From AP-15 sp963733945 (lineage in GTDB: Bacteria; Pseudomonadota; Alphaproteobacteria; ATCC43930; CGMCC-115725), in NCBI GenBank assembly GCA_963733945.1, contig CAVTFD010000012.1:62001-126000 (forward strand): a DNA stretch of 64,000 nucleotides, in the 5' to 3' direction. A program made the translations under genes and the position numbers. The notes below the pieces were generated by a model. It was not told the origin of the DNA and made no database searches. It saw nothing but the letters and a program-made list of their open reading frames with translations. This document shows, in pieces, positions 9,381-18,389 of this stretch; position 1 is the stretch's first letter; every line of letters starts with the position of its first letter.

Positions 9381-9588
9381 CGCACTCCCCTCGCTGTAGC
9401 AGGCCGGATCACGTTGCATCGGGTTCCGCGGAAGCGCAAGCAACATTCGACAATTCGCGGCAAACCGCGAGCGCCCGCCCGGCCGTACATAAGCCCAGGT
9501 TGAATAGCAAGACGCAGGATCGGTTGTTTTTTCGCGGCGGCCACAGCATCCGCGGTCGATAGATCGGCGACCAGGTCGACGAACCGTA

Positions 9589-9825
9589 TCAGCAATCGCG
9601 GCGGCTGCCCTCGTCATAGCCACGCCGGTTACTGATGTACATCAACGTCATGAGCCCGATTCCGAGCGCCAGGGTAATGATGACACCGAATATCATCGCC
9701 AGCCAGCCGGCAACGCTGATCTCCGAGGTGCCGAGCCGGTTCCAAAAGATCACGACCACGACCGCCACCGCCAGGACCGCGGCCACGGCCGCCGCGGCTG
9801 CCGCCCAGGTGAATGTCGAACTCAT
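9589..9825 (-). CDS. Small two-helix membrane protein, unknown function
   Basis: 78 residues with GGGAGAAGG upstream of the ATG. Two hydrophobic helices are seen (about 7-28 and 40-64), separated by NRLGTSEISVAGW, then a charged tail NRRGYDEGSRRDC. I do not recognise the family. It stands alone between an Xre gene and the divergently transcribed MetY gene. Confidence 0.62.
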   Translation of the reverse strand: MSSTFTWAAAAAAVAAVLAVAVVVVIFWNRLGTSEISVAGWLAMIFGVIITLALGIGLMTLMYISNRRGYDEGSRRDC

Positions 9826-9989
9826 CGCCTTCTCCCGGGGTCTTTCGCTTCCCCCACATTAAACACCGCAATAACGAGTTTACCCCCGCGCTGAGCGACG
9901 ATTGTCCATCGCGCTGCAAATCTCACTTACGCCGCAACTTCGTACGTGGCAGAGTGCACGACCGCCGCCCTCCTCGACGGAGATATCAA

Positions 9990-11285
9990 ATGCCGACCAA
10001 GAGCCAGCATCCCGAAACGCTCGTGCTGCATGCCGGATACCGTAGCGACCCGACGACAACCGCGGTCGCGGTGCCGATCTATCAGACCACCAGCTATCAG
10101 TTTCGCGATAGCAAGCATGCCGCCGATCTGTTCGGGCTAGCCGAGCTCGGCAATATCTATACGCGGATTATGAACCCAACGAACGCGGTGCTCGAGGAAC
10201 GGGTCGCCGCGCTCGAGGGCGGGGTCGCCGCGCTGGCGCTTGCGTCGGGCCAGGCCGCTTCGCTGTTCGCGGTCCAGAACATCTGCCAGGCCGGCGACAA
10301 TTTCGTAAGCTCTACAGATCTTTATGGGGGAACCTGGAACCTCTTTCTTAACACAATGATGAAGACGATGGGGATGGAGGTCCGATTCGTCGATCCGGCC
10401 GATCCGGAGAATTTCCGGCGAGCGACCGACGCGAGGACCCGTTGTTATTACGCGGAAACGCTCCCCAATCCGAAACTCGAAGTATTCCCGATCGCCGAAG
10501 TCGCCAAGATCGGCCGCGAGGAAGGTGTGCCGCTGATCGTCGACAACACCGCTGCCCCGGTACTGTGCCGTCCGCTTGATCACGGCGCCGCCGTGGTCAT
10601 GCATTCAACGACCAAATATATCGGCGGCCATGGCACCTCGATCGGCGGCATCGTCGTCGATGGCGGCAATTTCGATTGGGAAAAGCACGCTGCCCGCTTT
10701 CCGCTGTTGAACCAGCCCGACCCCAGCTACCACGGCGCGGTATGGACCCAGGCGACCAAGCCCATGGGGCCGGTGGCCTACATCATCAAGATGCGGGTGA
10801 CTTTGCTGCGCGATCTCGGCGCGCCGATGAGCCCGTTCAACGCCTTTCTTTTCATCCAAGGGCTCGAGACCTTGCCATTACGGATGCGCGCGCACTGCGC
10901 CAACGCGGCGATTGCCGCCAAATTCCTGTCCGAGCATCCTAAGGTCACACGCGTCATCTATCCGAGCTTGATGACCGGCGAGGCGCGGCGCCGCGCCGAC
11001 GCATATATGAAGGGTGGTTACGGCGGCCTTCTCGGCTTCGAGCTGAAGGGCGGGCGCGAGGCCGGACGGCGCTTCATCGATGCGCTGCAAATGTTCTACC
11101 ATGTCGCCAACATCGGCGATTCGCGCAGCCTGGCGATCCATCCGGCGACGACGACCCACTCCCAGCTCACACCTGAAGAACAGGCGCAAACGGGGGTCAC
11201 CGACAATTACGTGCGCTTGTCGATCGGCATCGAACACGCGGACGACATCCTCGCTGATCTGGGTCAGGCGCTCGACGCCGTCTGA
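9990..11285 (+). CDS. metY: O-acetylhomoserine (or O-succinylhomoserine) sulfhydrylase, PLP-dependent
   Basis: 431 residues. ATG 9990 is chosen because homology starts at LVLHAGYRSDPTTTAVAVPI; a frame open to 9813 adds unrelated sequence. Cys/Met metabolism PLP-enzyme features are YTRIMNPTNAVLEERVAALEGG, the phosphate-binding SGQAA region, YAETLPNP, VDNTAAP and the PLP lysine in HSTTKYIGGHG (K209). Its length matches MetY rather than the shorter MetB/MetZ enzymes. It would make homocysteine from acyl-homoserine and sulfide, or methionine with methanethiol, in the cytosol. An incomplete MetE-like gene at the far end of the window is a later step of the same pathway but is not linked. Confidence 0.9.
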   Translation: MPTKSQHPETLVLHAGYRSDPTTTAVAVPIYQTTSYQFRDSKHAADLFGLAELGNIYTRIMNPTNAVLEERVAALEGGVAALALASGQAASLFAVQNICQAGDNFVSSTDLYGGTWNLFLNTMMKTMGMEVRFVDPADPENFRRATDARTRCYYAETLPNPKLEVFPIAEVAKIGREEGVPLIVDNTAAPVLCRPLDHGAAVVMHSTTKYIGGHGTSIGGIVVDGGNFDWEKHAARFPLLNQPDPSYHGAVWTQATKPMGPVAYIIKMRVTLLRDLGAPMSPFNAFLFIQGLETLPLRMRAHCANAAIAAKFLSEHPKVTRVIYPSLMTGEARRRADAYMKGGYGGLLGFELKGGREAGRRFIDALQMFYHVANIGDSRSLAIHPATTTHSQLTPEEQAQTGVTDNYVRLSIGIEHADDILADLGQALDAV

Positions 11286-11315
11286 CCACCACAGCGGCGG
11301 AACCGCACGACACCG

Positions 11316-12167
11316 GTGAGCGGCGCCGGCGAGATCCTGCTGCCGCTACCCTCGCCGATCGATCTCGCGCTGACCGTAGCGAGCCACGGCTGGGCACATT
11401 TGGAGCCGTGGCGTTGGGATCCCGAAGCGGGCGTCCTCGCCCGGCATGAACGGATCGATGGCCGGCTCGGCACGGTGGCCGTAGCCCAGCGGGACCTCGG
11501 CGCCGTCGTCATTCACTTGGACGGTTTCACGCCGACGGACCACAACGCAATAAGGGGCCGGGTGTTGCGCTGGCTGTCGGCCGATTGGGAACCGTCGGAG
11601 GCGATTGCGATCCTCGGCGGCGACGCGGCGCTGATTGGGCACGGCGGTGGCCGCATACTGCGCTGCTCGACGTTCTACGAGGATTTCGTCAAGACCGTGC
11701 TGACCATCAACACCAGCTGGTCCTCGACCTGCCGGATGGCGGCGGCGCTGGTCGCCGAGCCGGGTGACGGCAGCTTTCCAGGGCCCGAGGCGGTGCTCGA
11801 CTACGGCGAACAGCGGCTGCGCGAGCGTGCCCGACTCGGCTTTCGCGCGCCAACGGTGATCAGTACCACCCGACAAATGCTCGACGACGGCGCCATTGAC
11901 ACCGCGGGCGAGGGCCGGACCGAGCAACTAGGCCACGATTATCTGATTGGGCTCAAGGGCATCGGCCCCTACGCGGCGGCGCACTGCCGGCTGCTGCTGC
12001 ACGATTTCACGCGCATCCCGGTCGACTCCTCAGTCGTCACCTATTTGCGCGAACGGCACGACTGCGACCCAGCGGCCTTCGCCGCGAGCCGCGCCACGTG
12101 GGGACCCTATCTGGCGCTCGGCTACAAGCTCGCCCGACTGCGCGAAAAGCTCGAAGCCACGCTCTAA
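11316..12167 (+). CDS. HhH-GPD DNA glycosylase (AlkA/endonuclease III superfamily)
   Basis: 283 residues from GTG. The C-terminal half is the helix-hairpin-helix fold: hairpin LKGIGPYAA (about 213-221) and, 16 residues on, the catalytic aspartate in RIPVDSSV (D237). Residues 1-110 resemble the AlkA-like N-terminal beta domain. No cysteine cluster for an iron-sulfur centre is visible, so it fits an AlkA/OGG-like base-excision glycosylase better than Nth or MutY. The damaged base recognised cannot be deduced. It follows metY by 30 bases and may be read with it. Confidence 0.78.
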   Translation: MSGAGEILLPLPSPIDLALTVASHGWAHLEPWRWDPEAGVLARHERIDGRLGTVAVAQRDLGAVVIHLDGFTPTDHNAIRGRVLRWLSADWEPSEAIAILGGDAALIGHGGGRILRCSTFYEDFVKTVLTINTSWSSTCRMAAALVAEPGDGSFPGPEAVLDYGEQRLRERARLGFRAPTVISTTRQMLDDGAIDTAGEGRTEQLGHDYLIGLKGIGPYAAAHCRLLLHDFTRIPVDSSVVTYLRERHDCDPAAFAASRATWGPYLALGYKLARLREKLEATL

Positions 12168-12177
12168 TATTTGCCAA

Positions 12178-12201
12178 CTTCCAATCCTGCACTATTGGAA
12201 G
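12178..12201. repeat. Inverted repeat, 8-base arms, before the sedolisin gene
   Basis: CTTCCAAT and ATTGGAAG are perfect inverted arms around an 8-base spacer. It lies 10 bases after the DNA glycosylase stop and 95 bases before the sedolisin start. There is no T-tract, so it may be an operator-like dyad for the protease gene or a weak terminator. Confidence 0.4.
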
Positions 12202-12295
12202 CTGGTTCACACTACGCGGCGATCTCTCGGGTATAGCTCTGGCGCACCCAGCGAGGCTGGTCCTCGGTTGGATCACGAAGCAACGGAGTATCGCG

Positions 12296-13939
12296 ATGAG
12301 CAGCCCTGCCGCCAATCGGCGCGTGCTCGTTAACAGCGTGCATCATTTGCCGCCGAACTCGGTGGCGATACGCAGGACCAACCCGAATAAGTGGATTGAG
12401 CTGACGGTCGGGGTTCGCCGGCTGAAACAGCTTCCCGGTTTGTCCGCGCTTGAGGCCAAAAGGCCCGCCGAACGCCAATACATGACCCGCGAGCAGCTGG
12501 GTAGCGAATATGGCTCGGACCCGGCCGCGATCGCAAAGATCGGGAAATTCGCCGCCGACCATCATCTGGTCGTGACCCGCAACGAACCCGCATCGGCGCG
12601 GCTCGGGATCGCCGGGACCGTCGCGAATGTCAGCCAGGCGTTCGGTATCAGGCTGCTCAATTACAAGCACCCGAAGCTCGGCGACTTTCACGCCCGGACT
12701 GGACCCGTGACCCTGCCGGCAGAGGTTGCCCGCGCGATCACCGGCGTCTTCGGCCTCAACAACCACCGCGTCATGCATCGTTTGCCGCGCCCCCGACAAA
12801 CGGTCGATGCCCTTGCTTCGTTCTCCAAGACGCGGACCTGGTTCATCCCGACCGAGCTCGCCGGCATCTATAATTTCCCCGATGCTGACGCGCGCAGCCA
12901 GTGCATTGGGCTACTGGAATTCGGCGGCGGCGTCGAGCAATCCGACGTCACTGCCTATTTCCAAAAGATCGGCTTGCCAGTGCCCAACGTTCAGATCGTC
13001 GCCGTCGACGGGGTTGGTACCGATCCCACCGCCGATCCCGATTCGACCGGTGAGGTGATGCTCGACGTCGACATCGCCGGCGCGCTCGCCGGTGGGGCCA
13101 AGGTCGCGGTCTATTTTTCGACCTTCGACGAAAAGGGCTTGGTCGATATCCTGAGCGCGGTGATCAACGATCAGACCAACGATCCCTCGGTGTTGTCGGT
13201 CAGCTGGGGGTGGGACGAGAACCAGCCGTTCAACAATGGGATCCTGTGGTCGGCGGCGGCGATCGAGCACGTTAACCATAGCCTGTTGGCTGTGGCGCAT
13301 CTCGGCATCACCGTTTGCGTCTCGACCGGCGACGACGGCTCCGAGGCGCAGGTCCAGGACGGTCACGCCCACGTCAACTTCCCCGCAACGAGCCCCCATG
13401 TGCTCGCCGTCGGCGGCACTACCTTGCACGCGCGCAAAGGAACAAACGATAAAATGGCGATCACCGAGGTCGTGTGGAACGACGGCCCCGGAAGTGGCGG
13501 CGGCGGGGGCGTCAGCGACATCACTCCGGTACCGAGCTGGCAGGAGGGTAAAGTACCCCGCTCGATCAACCCGGGGAGCTTTGCCGGACGCGCGATCCCC
13601 GACGTCGCCGCCAACGCTGACCCGAATACCGGTTATCTGGTCATGAATGGCGGCCAGTTCGGGATCGTCGGCGGCACCAGCGCCTCAGCCCCGCTATGGG
13701 CGAGCTTGGTCAGCCGCATCAACGCGCTGACCGGCGCCCGCGCCGGAAATTTCAACGCGCTCCTCTATACCACGATCGGACCCGCCTGCACTTTGCGCGA
13801 CATCACCAGCGGCAACAACGACACCGGCGGGCTGCTCGACGGCCAGTTCCAGGCAGGACCAGGCTGGGACGCGTGCACCGGATGGGGCGCGCCCGACGGG
13901 GTCAAGCTCTTGGCCGCGCTCAAGTCTCCTACGAGCTGA
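12296..13939 (+). CDS. S53 family peptidase (sedolisin/kumamolisin-like)
   Basis: 547 residues; ATG 12296 has GGAG eight bases upstream. The N-terminal pro-kumamolisin activation domain (about 35-165, with YMTREQLGSEYG and GIAGTVANVSQAFG) is followed by the subtilisin-like catalytic domain. Catalytic Glu253 and Asp257 (TGEVMLDVDI), oxyanion Asp346 (STGDDGS) and nucleophile Ser462 (GGTSASAP) are all present, and the late DITSGNND plus GWDACTGWG form the calcium site. This is an acid-acting endopeptidase expected to self-process. No signal peptide is seen, which is usual for several bacterial members; export route unknown. Confidence 0.9.
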   Translation: MSSPAANRRVLVNSVHHLPPNSVAIRRTNPNKWIELTVGVRRLKQLPGLSALEAKRPAERQYMTREQLGSEYGSDPAAIAKIGKFAADHHLVVTRNEPASARLGIAGTVANVSQAFGIRLLNYKHPKLGDFHARTGPVTLPAEVARAITGVFGLNNHRVMHRLPRPRQTVDALASFSKTRTWFIPTELAGIYNFPDADARSQCIGLLEFGGGVEQSDVTAYFQKIGLPVPNVQIVAVDGVGTDPTADPDSTGEVMLDVDIAGALAGGAKVAVYFSTFDEKGLVDILSAVINDQTNDPSVLSVSWGWDENQPFNNGILWSAAAIEHVNHSLLAVAHLGITVCVSTGDDGSEAQVQDGHAHVNFPATSPHVLAVGGTTLHARKGTNDKMAITEVVWNDGPGSGGGGGVSDITPVPSWQEGKVPRSINPGSFAGRAIPDVAANADPNTGYLVMNGGQFGIVGGTSASAPLWASLVSRINALTGARAGNFNALLYTTIGPACTLRDITSGNNDTGGLLDGQFQAGPGWDACTGWGAPDGVKLLAALKSPTS

Positions 13940-13951
13940 TGCATTGAAAAC

Positions 13952-13973
13952 ACCGGAATGGAATTCCTCCGGT
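13952..13973. terminator. Possible terminator dyad after the sedolisin gene
   Basis: ACCGGA and TCCGGT pair across a 10-base spacer that itself holds the palindrome GGAATTCC. It sits 12 bases after the protease stop. There is no clear T-run, so this is only a candidate. Confidence 0.3.
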
Positions 13974-14062
13974 CATTCATTCATGGTTAAGCTACGCGAA
14001 CGGTTAAAGCTGCGCGGCGGCGATATCGAGCTATTGGCCGCCCCGAACCAAAGGCGGCGGTT

Positions 14063-16492
14063 ATGCCAAAACTGAGTCCGATGGTGTCGCGCCTTGTCCC
14101 GGCGGTCTGGCTCTTCGTCGTTGCCATTGGCCTCGGCAACCCGGCACGAGCACAGGCTGTCATCGACGAGGCGCGCCAGGCGGGCCGCGCGGCGCAAACC
14201 TTCCCGGCGGCCGACGAGGATTATTTCCACGACATGGATGGCGGCATCCAGCTGACCCCCGACGAGGTCAAGGGCCGCAACATGTGGCTGGTCTGGACCG
14301 GCGGCAATGACCGGTTGTGGGATAAGCTGACAAACCTGACGTTTGGCGCTTTCGACCTGTTGAAGATTCTGTCTTCATCTCCCGGCCTCAAATACAGCCG
14401 CGACAACCGCTGGAACTACTTCGGACTGGCCAACGAGCCGTGCTTTTCCAAGGCCACCGGGCCCGATCCGCAGCATTACGGGCTGTGGCTCGATCAACGC
14501 AGCCCGAATTGCCCGGCCGACCCGTTCGCCAATGCCGCCAAATACCCTGGCGTGGCAGTCGGTGCGCGTGGCAAGAACATCCCAGCGGGCTCCTATTACG
14601 GCGAGCCGACCGGCATCGTCGGATTGCGGCTGTTCCCGAACCCGGCCTTCGACGAAGCCGCTGCAAAGCGATGGGACCCGCAGCGCTTTTACAACGACCC
14701 CAGCTATTACTTGTCAAAGGACCTGGTCCGGCCCTACCGCGTCGGCATGTCCTGCGGCTTTTGCCATGTCAGCGCCAACCCGGAGAAGCCGCCGGCCAAT
14801 CCCGAGGCCCCGCAATGGGGAAATTTGAGCTCGACCGCCGGCGCCCAATATTTCTGGGTCGACCGCATTCTTGCTTGGAACGGCGATCAGTCGAATTTCC
14901 TGTTCCAGGTCTTGCACACCGCGCGGCCGGGGTCGTTGGACACTTCGCTGGTGTCGAGCGACAACATCAACAACCCGCGGACGATGAACGCGGTCTACAA
15001 TCTGTTGCCGCGGCTCCTGATGGCGAAGCGCCTGGGGCGGGAAACCCTCGGCCCGGACAATCTCGCGAACAAGCAATTCAACGACTTTGTCACAGCCGGC
15101 CCGCTGACCCAGTTCTTTCAGCCGCCGAATACGGTATGGACCCCGCATGTGCTGAAGGACGGCTCCGATTCGGTCGGCGCGCTTGGCGCACTCAACCGGG
15201 TCTATCTGAATATCGGCCTGTTCAGCGAGGAATGGCTGCGCCACTTCAACCCGGTGCTCGGCGGCAAGCCGATCACTCCGATCCAGATCACGACGGCGCG
15301 CGCGAACTCGTCCTATTGGCAGGCGACAGAGGCGACGACCCCGGATATGGCGCTATTCCTGTTGAAAGCGTCCTATCCGCACAAGCTTAAGAACGCGCCG
15401 GGAGGCAGCGCCTATCTGAACGACCCGCTGGCGACGGTTCAGCAGGGCAAGCTCGTCTTTGCTGACAACTGCGCAGCGTGTCATTCGAGCAAGATGCCCG
15501 ACCCTCCGCCCAGCGCCAATCTTGGCACCCCTTGCATCGGCCCCAATTATCTCGATTGCTTCAACCGGTACTGGGCGTGGACCCAAACCGGCGAGTTCCT
15601 CGCCAAGATGCGCCAGATCGTCCAGGCGGACGATTTTCTGGACGGGAATTTTCTGTCGACCGACGCCCGTGTGCCGGTGACGTTGTTGCAGACAAACGCC
15701 TGCAGCCCGCTCGCCACCAATGCGATCGGCGGGAATATCTGGGATAATTTCTCGTCGGCCTCTTACAAATCGCTGCCTTCGGTCGGCACGATCACCGTCT
15801 ACGACCCGTTCACCGGCAAGCCGCTTCCGTACAAAATGCCGGCCAGCGGGCGCGGCTATACCCGCGTGCCGTCCTTGGTCAGCCTATGGGCGACGGCACC
15901 CTATCTGCTCAACAACAGCGTCGGGAAGTTTGAGGCGAGCCCATCGGTCGCGGCGCGTATGACCTCGTTCCAGGACTCGATCACCCAAATGCTGTGGCCC
16001 GACAAGCGCGACAAGGACCCGGTATTCGGCGACAAAATCCCGGGCGTCATCGACCGCACGACCGTGACCAGCTGGCTGCGGATTCCGACCGGTTATCTGC
16101 CCGACGTGATCAAGCGCTCGCAGGGGGTCCTGAAGCTCGTCGTGCCGATCTTTGACGAGAAGGGGATCGAGATCGGCCCGATCCCGAAGGGCACGCCGGT
16201 CGATCTGTTGGCTAATTTCTCCCCTCTGCCGCCGGAGTCGTCAACACTGGGCGCTCGGCTCGCGCACGACAAAGCGGTCGTCGCCGCCGTCTTCAAGCTG
16301 GTACACGATCTGCGCGCCTTGCCGAAAAATGCCACGGACGATCAGGCGCGGCAGGTCTTTGCCAATGTCGGCGAGCAATTGTTCGCGCTGAGCAAATGCC
16401 CGGATTACGTCGTCAACCGCGGGCATTATTTCGGCACGAAGCTCAGCGACGCCGACAAGAACGCGCTGATCGCCTACCTCAAGACGTTTTAG
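14063..16492 (+). CDS. Secreted di-haem c-type cytochrome, RoxA/peroxidase-like
   Basis: 809 residues. A signal peptide covers 1-30, with a probable cut at ARA-QA. Two haem c sites are visible, CGFCH (231-235) and CAACH (470-474), and the fold around the second resembles the di-haem cytochrome c peroxidase family. The region with GRNMWLVWTGGNDRLWDKL reminds me of RoxA-type rubber oxygenases, but this is recall and not a search. It should act in the periplasm as an oxidase or electron acceptor. The GMC oxidoreductase gene starts 22 bases later, so the two probably work as a dehydrogenase-cytochrome pair. Substrate unknown. Confidence 0.82.
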   Translation: MPKLSPMVSRLVPAVWLFVVAIGLGNPARAQAVIDEARQAGRAAQTFPAADEDYFHDMDGGIQLTPDEVKGRNMWLVWTGGNDRLWDKLTNLTFGAFDLLKILSSSPGLKYSRDNRWNYFGLANEPCFSKATGPDPQHYGLWLDQRSPNCPADPFANAAKYPGVAVGARGKNIPAGSYYGEPTGIVGLRLFPNPAFDEAAAKRWDPQRFYNDPSYYLSKDLVRPYRVGMSCGFCHVSANPEKPPANPEAPQWGNLSSTAGAQYFWVDRILAWNGDQSNFLFQVLHTARPGSLDTSLVSSDNINNPRTMNAVYNLLPRLLMAKRLGRETLGPDNLANKQFNDFVTAGPLTQFFQPPNTVWTPHVLKDGSDSVGALGALNRVYLNIGLFSEEWLRHFNPVLGGKPITPIQITTARANSSYWQATEATTPDMALFLLKASYPHKLKNAPGGSAYLNDPLATVQQGKLVFADNCAACHSSKMPDPPPSANLGTPCIGPNYLDCFNRYWAWTQTGEFLAKMRQIVQADDFLDGNFLSTDARVPVTLLQTNACSPLATNAIGGNIWDNFSSASYKSLPSVGTITVYDPFTGKPLPYKMPASGRGYTRVPSLVSLWATAPYLLNNSVGKFEASPSVAARMTSFQDSITQMLWPDKRDKDPVFGDKIPGVIDRTTVTSWLRIPTGYLPDVIKRSQGVLKLVVPIFDEKGIEIGPIPKGTPVDLLANFSPLPPESSTLGARLAHDKAVVAAVFKLVHDLRALPKNATDDQARQVFANVGEQLFALSKCPDYVVNRGHYFGTKLSDADKNALIAYLKTF

Positions 16493-16514
16493 ACGGCCGA
16501 CCAGGGCAGGCGCT

Positions 16515-18389
16515 ATGAACAGCGGCGACGCATTCGACTACATCATTGTGGGGTCGGGCGCCGGCGGCGGGACTTTGGCGGCGCGCTTGGCCGAGGCCGG
16601 GCGCAAGGTGCTGCTGCTCGAAGCCGGCGGCGACCCGCGCCTGCTCTCCGGCACCAACGATTATCAGCCTGGCATCGACCGTCTGCCGGACGATTACGAC
16701 GTACCGTCGTTCCACGGTTTCGCCTCCGAGAACGACGCAATGCGCTGGGATTTCTTTGTCCGTCACTATGCCGACGAGGCGATGCAGGCGAAGGACCCGA
16801 AATATGTGCGCGATTACCGCGGCCAGCCGGTCAGTGGCGTGCTTTATCCGCGGGCCGGGACCCTGGGCGGCTGCACTGCGCACAATGCAATGATCCTGGT
16901 CTACCCGCACAATGCCGACTGGGACGGGATTGCCCAGCTCACTGGCGACGCGTCGTGGAACGCGCAAGCGATGCGGCGCTATTTCATGCGGCTCGAAAAC
17001 TGCCATCACCGGCCAGTTGAGCGCGTGCTGGCCAAGCTAGGACCGAACCCGTCGCGGCACGGCTGGGACGGCTGGCTCCACTCCGAAAAGGCCGTCCCTG
17101 AGGCCGCTCTCGGCGATTTCGACTTGGTTCAGCTGCTGCTGCATTCCGCTGCCGATGCGTTTGACGATATCGGCCATCCTATCGGCTCGCTGATCGGTCT
17201 CGCCGAGTCCAAGGCCGACCCGAACGACTGGCGACTCGTCGCCGAAAACGCGGTCGGTGTGCGCTATACGCCGCTGACGACGCGCGATCACCGGCGCATG
17301 GGCACGCGCGAGCGGGTGCTGGAGACCGCGCAGAAATTCCCGGACCGGCTGCATCTGGAACTCGACGCTCTGGTCTCTCGCATCGTCCTCGACGGCAACA
17401 ACCGCGCCACCGGGGTCGAATATCTCAAGGGCGAACGGCTCTACCGCGCCCACGGCCAGCCGGCCACCGCGCCGGGCGTGGGGATGCACGCCGAAGCCAG
17501 GCGCGAGGTGATCCTCTGCGGCGGCGCCTTCAACACCCCTCAGCTTTTGATGCTGTCCGGCATCGGACCGCGTGACGTGCTGGAGCCGCTGGGCATTCCG
17601 TTGCGGATCGAGCTTCCCGGAGTCGGCAGGAACTTACAGGACCGCTATGAGATCGGCGTGGTCAATCGCATGAATTTCGCGCGCTGGGAGATCCTCGACG
17701 GCGCCACCTTCAGCCGCGGCGACCCGCAATATCGTCAATGGGCGAGCGGGAGCGACGGGGTCTATGCCAGCAACGGCGCGGTGCTGGCGGCGATCCTCAA
17801 ATCGCGGCCGGAGCGGCCGTTGCCCGATCTGTTCTGTTTCGCGTTGCTTGGCCTATTTGGCGGATATTTTCCGGGCTACTCGTCACTCGAAGTGACCAAG
17901 CCTAACTACCTGACCTGGGCGATCCTCAAGGCGCACACACAAAACCGCGCGGGCGAGGTTCGGCTGCGGTCGGCAGATCCGCGCGACACGCCGCTGATCG
18001 ACTTCCACTATTTCGAAGAGGGCAGCGACGCCACCGGGGAGGACCTCGATTCGGTCGTCGCCGGCATCCGCTTTGTCCGTAAGCTGACGAAAGAAATCAA
18101 AGACCGCGGCCTGATCGCGGCTGAGGAGCAACCTGGCGACGCGCTCCAGAGCGATGACGAACTTCGGGATTTCGTCCGTACCCGGGCCTGGGGCCACCAC
18201 GCCTCGTGCACTTGCGCGATCGGGTCGCGGGATAGCGGCGGCGTGATCGGCAGCGACTTCCGCGTCCATGGCGCCACGGGATTGCGGGTCGTCGACGCCT
18301 CGGTTTTCCCGCGCATCCCCGGCTTCTTTATCGCCAGCGCGGTCTACATGATCGCCGAAAAAGCCGCCGACGTGATCCTAGCCGGCTGA
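16515..18389 (+). CDS. GMC family FAD-dependent oxidoreductase
   Basis: 624 residues. The N-terminal FAD dinucleotide fold shows IIVGSGAGGGTLAARL (about 10-25) and LLLEAGGD; GTLGGCTAHNAMI and GGAFNTPQLLMLSGIGPRD are the two GMC signatures. The C-terminal domain has the active-site histidine in WGHHASCTCAIG and VVDASVFPRIPGFFIASAVYM. Members oxidise alcohols, sugars or sterols. No signal peptide is seen, although the partner cytochrome is exported. The stop overlaps by 12 bases the convergent end of the lipase-like gene. Confidence 0.9.
   Translation: MNSGDAFDYIIVGSGAGGGTLAARLAEAGRKVLLLEAGGDPRLLSGTNDYQPGIDRLPDDYDVPSFHGFASENDAMRWDFFVRHYADEAMQAKDPKYVRDYRGQPVSGVLYPRAGTLGGCTAHNAMILVYPHNADWDGIAQLTGDASWNAQAMRRYFMRLENCHHRPVERVLAKLGPNPSRHGWDGWLHSEKAVPEAALGDFDLVQLLLHSAADAFDDIGHPIGSLIGLAESKADPNDWRLVAENAVGVRYTPLTTRDHRRMGTRERVLETAQKFPDRLHLELDALVSRIVLDGNNRATGVEYLKGERLYRAHGQPATAPGVGMHAEARREVILCGGAFNTPQLLMLSGIGPRDVLEPLGIPLRIELPGVGRNLQDRYEIGVVNRMNFARWEILDGATFSRGDPQYRQWASGSDGVYASNGAVLAAILKSRPERPLPDLFCFALLGLFGGYFPGYSSLEVTKPNYLTWAILKAHTQNRAGEVRLRSADPRDTPLIDFHYFEEGSDATGEDLDSVVAGIRFVRKLTKEIKDRGLIAAEEQPGDALQSDDELRDFVRTRAWGHHASCTCAIGSRDSGGVIGSDFRVHGATGLRVVDASVFPRIPGFFIASAVYMIAEKAADVILAG

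Noticed and set aside
12098..12295. Longer start for the sedolisin
   Set aside because: It would overlap the DNA glycosylase gene and the inverted repeat; ATG 12296 has a ribosome site.
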